Assembly: GCA_963575745.1 (NCBI GenBank)
Contig: CAUYUJ010004308.1
Coordinates: 2,501 to 66,500, forward strand
Direction: 5' to 3'
DNA length: 64,000 nt
Origin: Prorocentrum cordatum
Lineage: Eukaryota > Sar > Dinophyceae > Prorocentrales > Prorocentraceae
A program made the position numbers and the translations under genes. The notes under the pieces were generated by a model, which saw nothing but the letters and a program-made list of their open reading frames with translations, was not told the DNA's origin and did not search any database. Numbering within the stretch: position 1 is the first letter of the stretch; every line of letters begins with the position of its first letter. Positions 60,310-64,000 of this stretch are shown here, in pieces.

Positions 60310-63300
60310 TCAAGATAGGTCGAGAAAAGCTAAAGCGTCGGCGGCCTCGGCTTCAGCGTCCGTAGGTGCCTGTGGCTTGTCCTGAGCGAGTTTGTTGGCT
60401 CGCTGTCGTTTCCTGGCTGACATGAAATCCTCATCGTACCTGATGATCCAGGTACGCCGTGCAAGCCACAGAGCCAGAGGCTTCCTTGCCTCGGGACTGT
60501 CCTTCGTGAGGCCGTCGGTGAGATTAAGGTCCGAGGGTACCCAAACCAAGTGCTGGTTCTTCTCGGGCCCGCAGTTCGCCTTCACATGCAAAACCTCCAC
60601 GCCGGTCCTCGCGTCGCTCAGGCCTATGCCGAAGCTCTCCTTGTTGTGAACTGAATCATAAACTCCTCGGCTGTCGATCACCAGCACCGAGGTCATGGAT
60701 TGCGCCACCTCCTCCTGAGTGTGCGCGGTGACTGGAACTCCGTGCATGACTGACCACAGCATGCGCATCAGGTACGCGGCGTTCTCGCCGTCGTACAGAG
60801 CCTGGCCCTCGCAGCCGTTGGTGCCGATGCCGGTGCGCTTGAGCTTGTACGATCTCCAGTCGGCGATCGATACTGCACATTCCTTCTGCTTGAGGATCTC
60901 GGCCGTGGTGAACGCCACGATGTAGCCTCCTCGTTGTAGTAGTCTGCTTGCGTCGACCCACGTCACGATCACTAGGTCGTCCCACTTCAGCTTGCCGCCA
61001 CAGTTGCTATTGAAGTTGTGGAACACCAGGGAGTCACGAGCGGTCCGCTTCACATCGCGTATGAGGGCGTTCGTGTCCTTCAGGTCCCCGAACGTCGCCT
61101 CGTTCACCCGTTGGGCCAACAGTGACGCCCGACATGAGAACTGTGGTGCTGTCTGTGTCGCTCTCCATTGGCATTTCATCAGGCCTGCCCTGAACTGGGT
61201 GACGTCCTCCGGCTTGAGCTTGTCATCCTTCGAGAGGTACTTGCCGGACTCAACCCTGATCTCGAGGAGCTGGTGACAGAACTCCTCCTGGCTGGCATGG
61301 ATCTTCCCCGATGGCTCCTGGGTGATCCACATGCCTGCCCACATGCACGGCGTGCTTCGCCATGGAGACCACCGCAGCATCTCCTTCAGCATGTTCTTCA
61401 TGTCGAGGTAGAACTTGTTGTCGCTGTCGCCTGCGATGCCAAAGTCGTCCACGTGCGAGCCGATGACCCCGCGCACGGTGCCGTCCTGGTCCTGAATGAT
61501 CCAGATGCATGGCTCGATGAGGACGCTCTTGCCTCCTGCTTCGTGGATTTTGTGGTCCACGTACTTCCAGAAAACCCATGGCGCATTCGTGATCCCGTAG
61601 ATCGCTGCCAGGACTCGCATGGACTCCTCCTCGTTGATCTGCAAGGCCTGCCGGAGCTCCTTCACGCCCTTCGTGTAGAGCTTCCTCCACTCCTCGGTGT
61701 GCCCGGCCTGCAGGAAGGCGGACTTCGCGTCGGCTAGCTCGAAGGTCCAGCCGTGGAAAGCAGCCATCTGGAGGAGTGCCAGCTTCCCTTTTCTTGAAAT
61801 GGTTGGTGACGCCGTGGGAAGCACCCGATCTCCGAACTTGTCGCGACTGACAAGGTCTGGATGTGAGAAGCCCAACAGAATGATACGGGCCTTCGCCTTG
61901 AACTTCCCGTCCGGCGTGCTCACGGGGTGTGGGTCCGACTTGTCCGGTGGTTCAGGTGGTGTCAAAGGCTTCCAGGTCAGTAGCCACCTCATCTTGATCA
62001 GCTTGTCCGCTGGAATGTCTTTTCCATGATTGTAGTCAGCGTAAGCCGATGCAGCCCGGACTGTCGGTACTTCCAGATGTTCCGCCAGCTCCCGTGCCAT
62101 TGCCTCTTGAAACAGTGGCTTCTCCTCGGGGCTCAGGCGGCCAAACGAAACCTCCACACCCTTCTTGACCGTGTTGTTGGCCACTCGGTTCAGCTGCTTC
62201 TCCAGGTACGCGCTCGCATCGAAGCAGAACTCCTCAAGGTCCGTCTCGATCTCAATCTTCATCAGGTCCATCTCGGCCTCGTTATTCGGATCCTGCACGA
62301 AGTTGATGATGTCGGTCTCGCTGGCTTCCACATGGTCGCTCGTCGCCTTGAAGAGGGCAGCGTGAGCAACTTCAGCTGAGGCTCTTGATGAAGATGATCT
62401 CCCAAAACGCGGTTGGAAAGCTTCAGTCGGTACAGGTGGCCACGACACAGTCGGTTGCTTGCCTCTCAATCTTGTTCGCTTAACCTGTGGTGGCTCTGGT
62501 GCTGAGTTGTCCTCGTCGACCTCCAGGTCGTCATCTGCCTCCGTGACGTCGTGGGGTTCCACGGCCACATCGGGATTCTCGATTACCCTCGGCATGCCCT
62601 CAAGAGGTTGACGTGGTAGCATCCTCATGCCATCTGCCGTTGGGGAGGGCTCCCCGGCGATGTCGTCAAAGTCCTGGAGGTGCCTCCAGACGTCCTCGAG
62701 CGGACTGTTGAGGATATCGTCCTTCTTCAGGTTGATCTGGACGATCTCCGACTGCGTGGCTGGCCGCAGTTGCTCAGCTGCGCAGCGCCAGCATCGGTTG
62801 CCCATGATGACCCAGATCACGCCGTCCTTGTTGCCTGTCTGGACCGCCGGCTCGGAGAACAGAACTCTGCCCGGTCCGATGAAGAGGCCGTCCGTGAAGA
62901 AATCCTGTCCGGAAAGCTTTCGCTTCCCTGTCGCAGCGTATGACCGCCAGACACAGACCCAGTCGCCTCGTTTATATTCATGTCGAGGTCGTGGGGCTGA
63001 GTTCTTCAGCTCTGAGATCTTCCTGGACGCCTTCTCCTTCAGGTAAGTCGCCTCTGCATCCGCTCGCACCCGCTCGATCTCGAAGAAGTCGGACTTCAGC
63101 TTGCCAGTAGCTGCGTTATGCGCCAAGATTGGGTCCTCGGTGGGAGAGAACCCGAAAGCCCACTGCATCGGCGTGTAGCCCTTGATGTTGTCCATGTTGT
63201 TGGCCGCCGCAATCGAGATGTAAAACACGGTCTCGGGACTCAGCTTCGGGTATTGTAGGCGAAGCTTCCTCATTACCTGCTTGACGGTCGAGATGCGGCG

Positions 63301-63999
63301 CTCGATGTCGCCAGCCATCCAATGTGCTCCTCCTGGTTTCGCTGAGACGCCGATGCCGGCCAACTGGCAGTTGTCTTTAAACTCGCCGCCCACAAAAGAT
63401 GGCTGAGGATCGACGAAAACCCACCTTGGCTTGGGATAGTGTTGAAGGTAGGCTCTGGCAAACGTCGTGAACAGTGTAGCTGACGAATCCGTGCCTTTAT
63501 CTTTGAGGCCGATCTTCGCAGTGATGTCTCCACACATCAGGCCGGTGGCGACCTCTGCGATGAGAAGAAACCTGGCCTTTACATTCAAGTCCGGGAACGT
63601 CAGGTCGGAAACGTCCATGACGGCTGCCTGCCAAGGTGCCATGGGGATGTCGAGGCTCGCCTTGACCTTGTGGGTGAGGCCGTGCTTGACCAGGTCGCAT
63701 GCCTCGCAGCGTAGGTTGATCGCTTCCTCGATGATCCAGCGTGGACACTGTCGCTTCTTGCACCAGTAAGCCAAGTGCTCGTTCCCTGGGTGCCCTGCAG
63801 CCTTGTGGATCCTGCTCAACATCGCCCGCACCTGTTCCCTTTCGGGATCCGTGGGGTCAGCGACGTAGATGCTCCCAGTGTCCCGCTCCATCAGGTAGGC
63901 ATTCTCGAGGTCGAGGACAGCAGGGTTCTCCAGGGCCATGTTGAGGTCGATCGGGGTCCGGAGTTGAGCATGCCATAGTCGGGCAATTGCCTTGCACAT
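60310..63999 (-). CDS. Ty1/copia retrotransposon pol polyprotein, cut by the window edge
   Basis: 1229 codons, open to the right edge, so the true start lies outside. Domains: GAG-pre-integrase zinc site (residues 65-101; His70, His75, Cys98, Cys101), integrase core with Asp129, Asp197 and Glu233 (exact DD35E spacing), a linker rich in acidic residues (430-560), copia-type RT from about 665 (MRWLLTWKPL) with Asp757 in ELADAKSAF and SHVDDFGIAG at 848-857, then RNase H with TWVDAS (Asp1016), CEGQAL (Glu1064), VIDSRGVYD (Asp1109) and DGLTK (Asp1162). Gag and protease would be upstream. No frameshift or stop is seen and all catalytic positions I can place are intact, so this may be a young or active copy. 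The window does not reach the 5' LTR, and I could not delimit a 3' LTR in 59.7-60.3 kb. Confidence 0.93.
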   Translation of the reverse strand: MCKAIARLWHAQLRTPIDLNMALENPAVLDLENAYLMERDTGSIYVADPTDPEREQVRAMLSRIHKAAGHPGNEHLAYWCKKRQCPRWIIEEAINLRCEACDLVKHGLTHKVKASLDIPMAPWQAAVMDVSDLTFPDLNVKARFLLIAEVATGLMCGDITAKIGLKDKGTDSSATLFTTFARAYLQHYPKPRWVFVDPQPSFVGGEFKDNCQLAGIGVSAKPGGAHWMAGDIERRISTVKQVMRKLRLQYPKLSPETVFYISIAAANNMDNIKGYTPMQWAFGFSPTEDPILAHNAATGKLKSDFFEIERVRADAEATYLKEKASRKISELKNSAPRPRHEYKRGDWVCVWRSYAATGKRKLSGQDFFTDGLFIGPGRVLFSEPAVQTGNKDGVIWVIMGNRCWRCAAEQLRPATQSEIVQINLKKDDILNSPLEDVWRHLQDFDDIAGEPSPTADGMRMLPRQPLEGMPRVIENPDVAVEPHDVTEADDDLEVDEDNSAPEPPQVKRTRLRGKQPTVSWPPVPTEAFQPRFGRSSSSRASAEVAHAALFKATSDHVEASETDIINFVQDPNNEAEMDLMKIEIETDLEEFCFDASAYLEKQLNRVANNTVKKGVEVSFGRLSPEEKPLFQEAMARELAEHLEVPTVRAASAYADYNHGKDIPADKLIKMRWLLTWKPLTPPEPPDKSDPHPVSTPDGKFKAKARIILLGFSHPDLVSRDKFGDRVLPTASPTISRKGKLALLQMAAFHGWTFELADAKSAFLQAGHTEEWRKLYTKGVKELRQALQINEEESMRVLAAIYGITNAPWVFWKYVDHKIHEAGGKSVLIEPCIWIIQDQDGTVRGVIGSHVDDFGIAGDSDNKFYLDMKNMLKEMLRWSPWRSTPCMWAGMWITQEPSGKIHASQEEFCHQLLEIRVESGKYLSKDDKLKPEDVTQFRAGLMKCQWRATQTAPQFSCRASLLAQRVNEATFGDLKDTNALIRDVKRTARDSLVFHNFNSNCGGKLKWDDLVIVTWVDASRLLQRGGYIVAFTTAEILKQKECAVSIADWRSYKLKRTGIGTNGCEGQALYDGENAAYLMRMLWSVMHGVPVTAHTQEEVAQSMTSVLVIDSRGVYDSVHNKESFGIGLSDARTGVEVLHVKANCGPEKNQHLVWVPSDLNLTDGLTKDSPEARKPLALWLARRTWIIRYDEDFMSARKRQRANKLAQDKPQAPTDAEAEAADALAFLDLS

Positions 64000-64000
64000 C

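Overview
The window looks like nuclear DNA of a core dinoflagellate. The strongest single sign is an exact copy of the 22-nt dinoflagellate spliced leader (minus strand, 59245-59266), plus a second copy with one mismatch (minus strand, 51584-51605). Both lie next to retroposed-looking sequence. The rest agrees with this: GC-rich DNA, very few genes, many microsatellites and satellites, and retroelement proteins of types I know from dinoflagellate genomes. The species cannot be told from the sequence.

Layout. 0-5.3 kb: microsatellites, a GATCGATAGTGA composite repeat, and a CpG-rich dispersed repeat. 5.35-12.02 kb: a decayed DIRS-like tyrosine-recombinase retrotransposon on the minus strand (gag, RT, RNase H, recombinase, methyltransferase-like) with split direct repeats A1...B1-A2-B2. 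12.5-13.5 kb: a broken ISXO2-like DDE transposase. 13.8-17.5 kb: about 1 kb of polypyrimidine, a 640-bp foldback palindrome, and GGGGCCTCCTG repeats. 17.9-24.9 kb: three roughly 2-kb macrosatellite units, one interrupted by a 5'-truncated LINE with a 16-bp target duplication. 25.9-28.0 kb: about 20 copies of a 101-bp satellite. 29.8-33.0 kb: the only convincing host gene, a long open frame for an ADAM-like zinc metalloprotease. 33-46.7 kb: dispersed repeats, microsatellites and three short terminal-inverted-repeat elements. 46.9-51.6 kb: a decayed LINE on the minus strand whose 5' end is marked by the spliced-leader relic. 52-60 kb: microsatellites, more TIR elements and the exact spliced-leader relic. 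60.3 kb to the window edge: a Ty1/copia pol frame whose integrase, RT and RNase H catalytic residues all look intact.

The strongest novel signals are: (a) a 168-170-bp TIR element present twice, each copy flanked by a different perfect 5-bp duplication; (b) the complete split-direct-repeat architecture of the DIRS-like element, which also carries GGTGCCCTTTT/AAAAGGGCACC palindromes; (c) a LINE that appears to have been copied from a trans-spliced mRNA; and (d) other TIR or foldback elements at 14.9, 35.8, 43.7 and 56.8 kb. Most of the remaining long open frames are artefacts of stop-free simple repeats. No rRNA, tRNA, CRISPR array or bacterial-type regulatory site was recognised.
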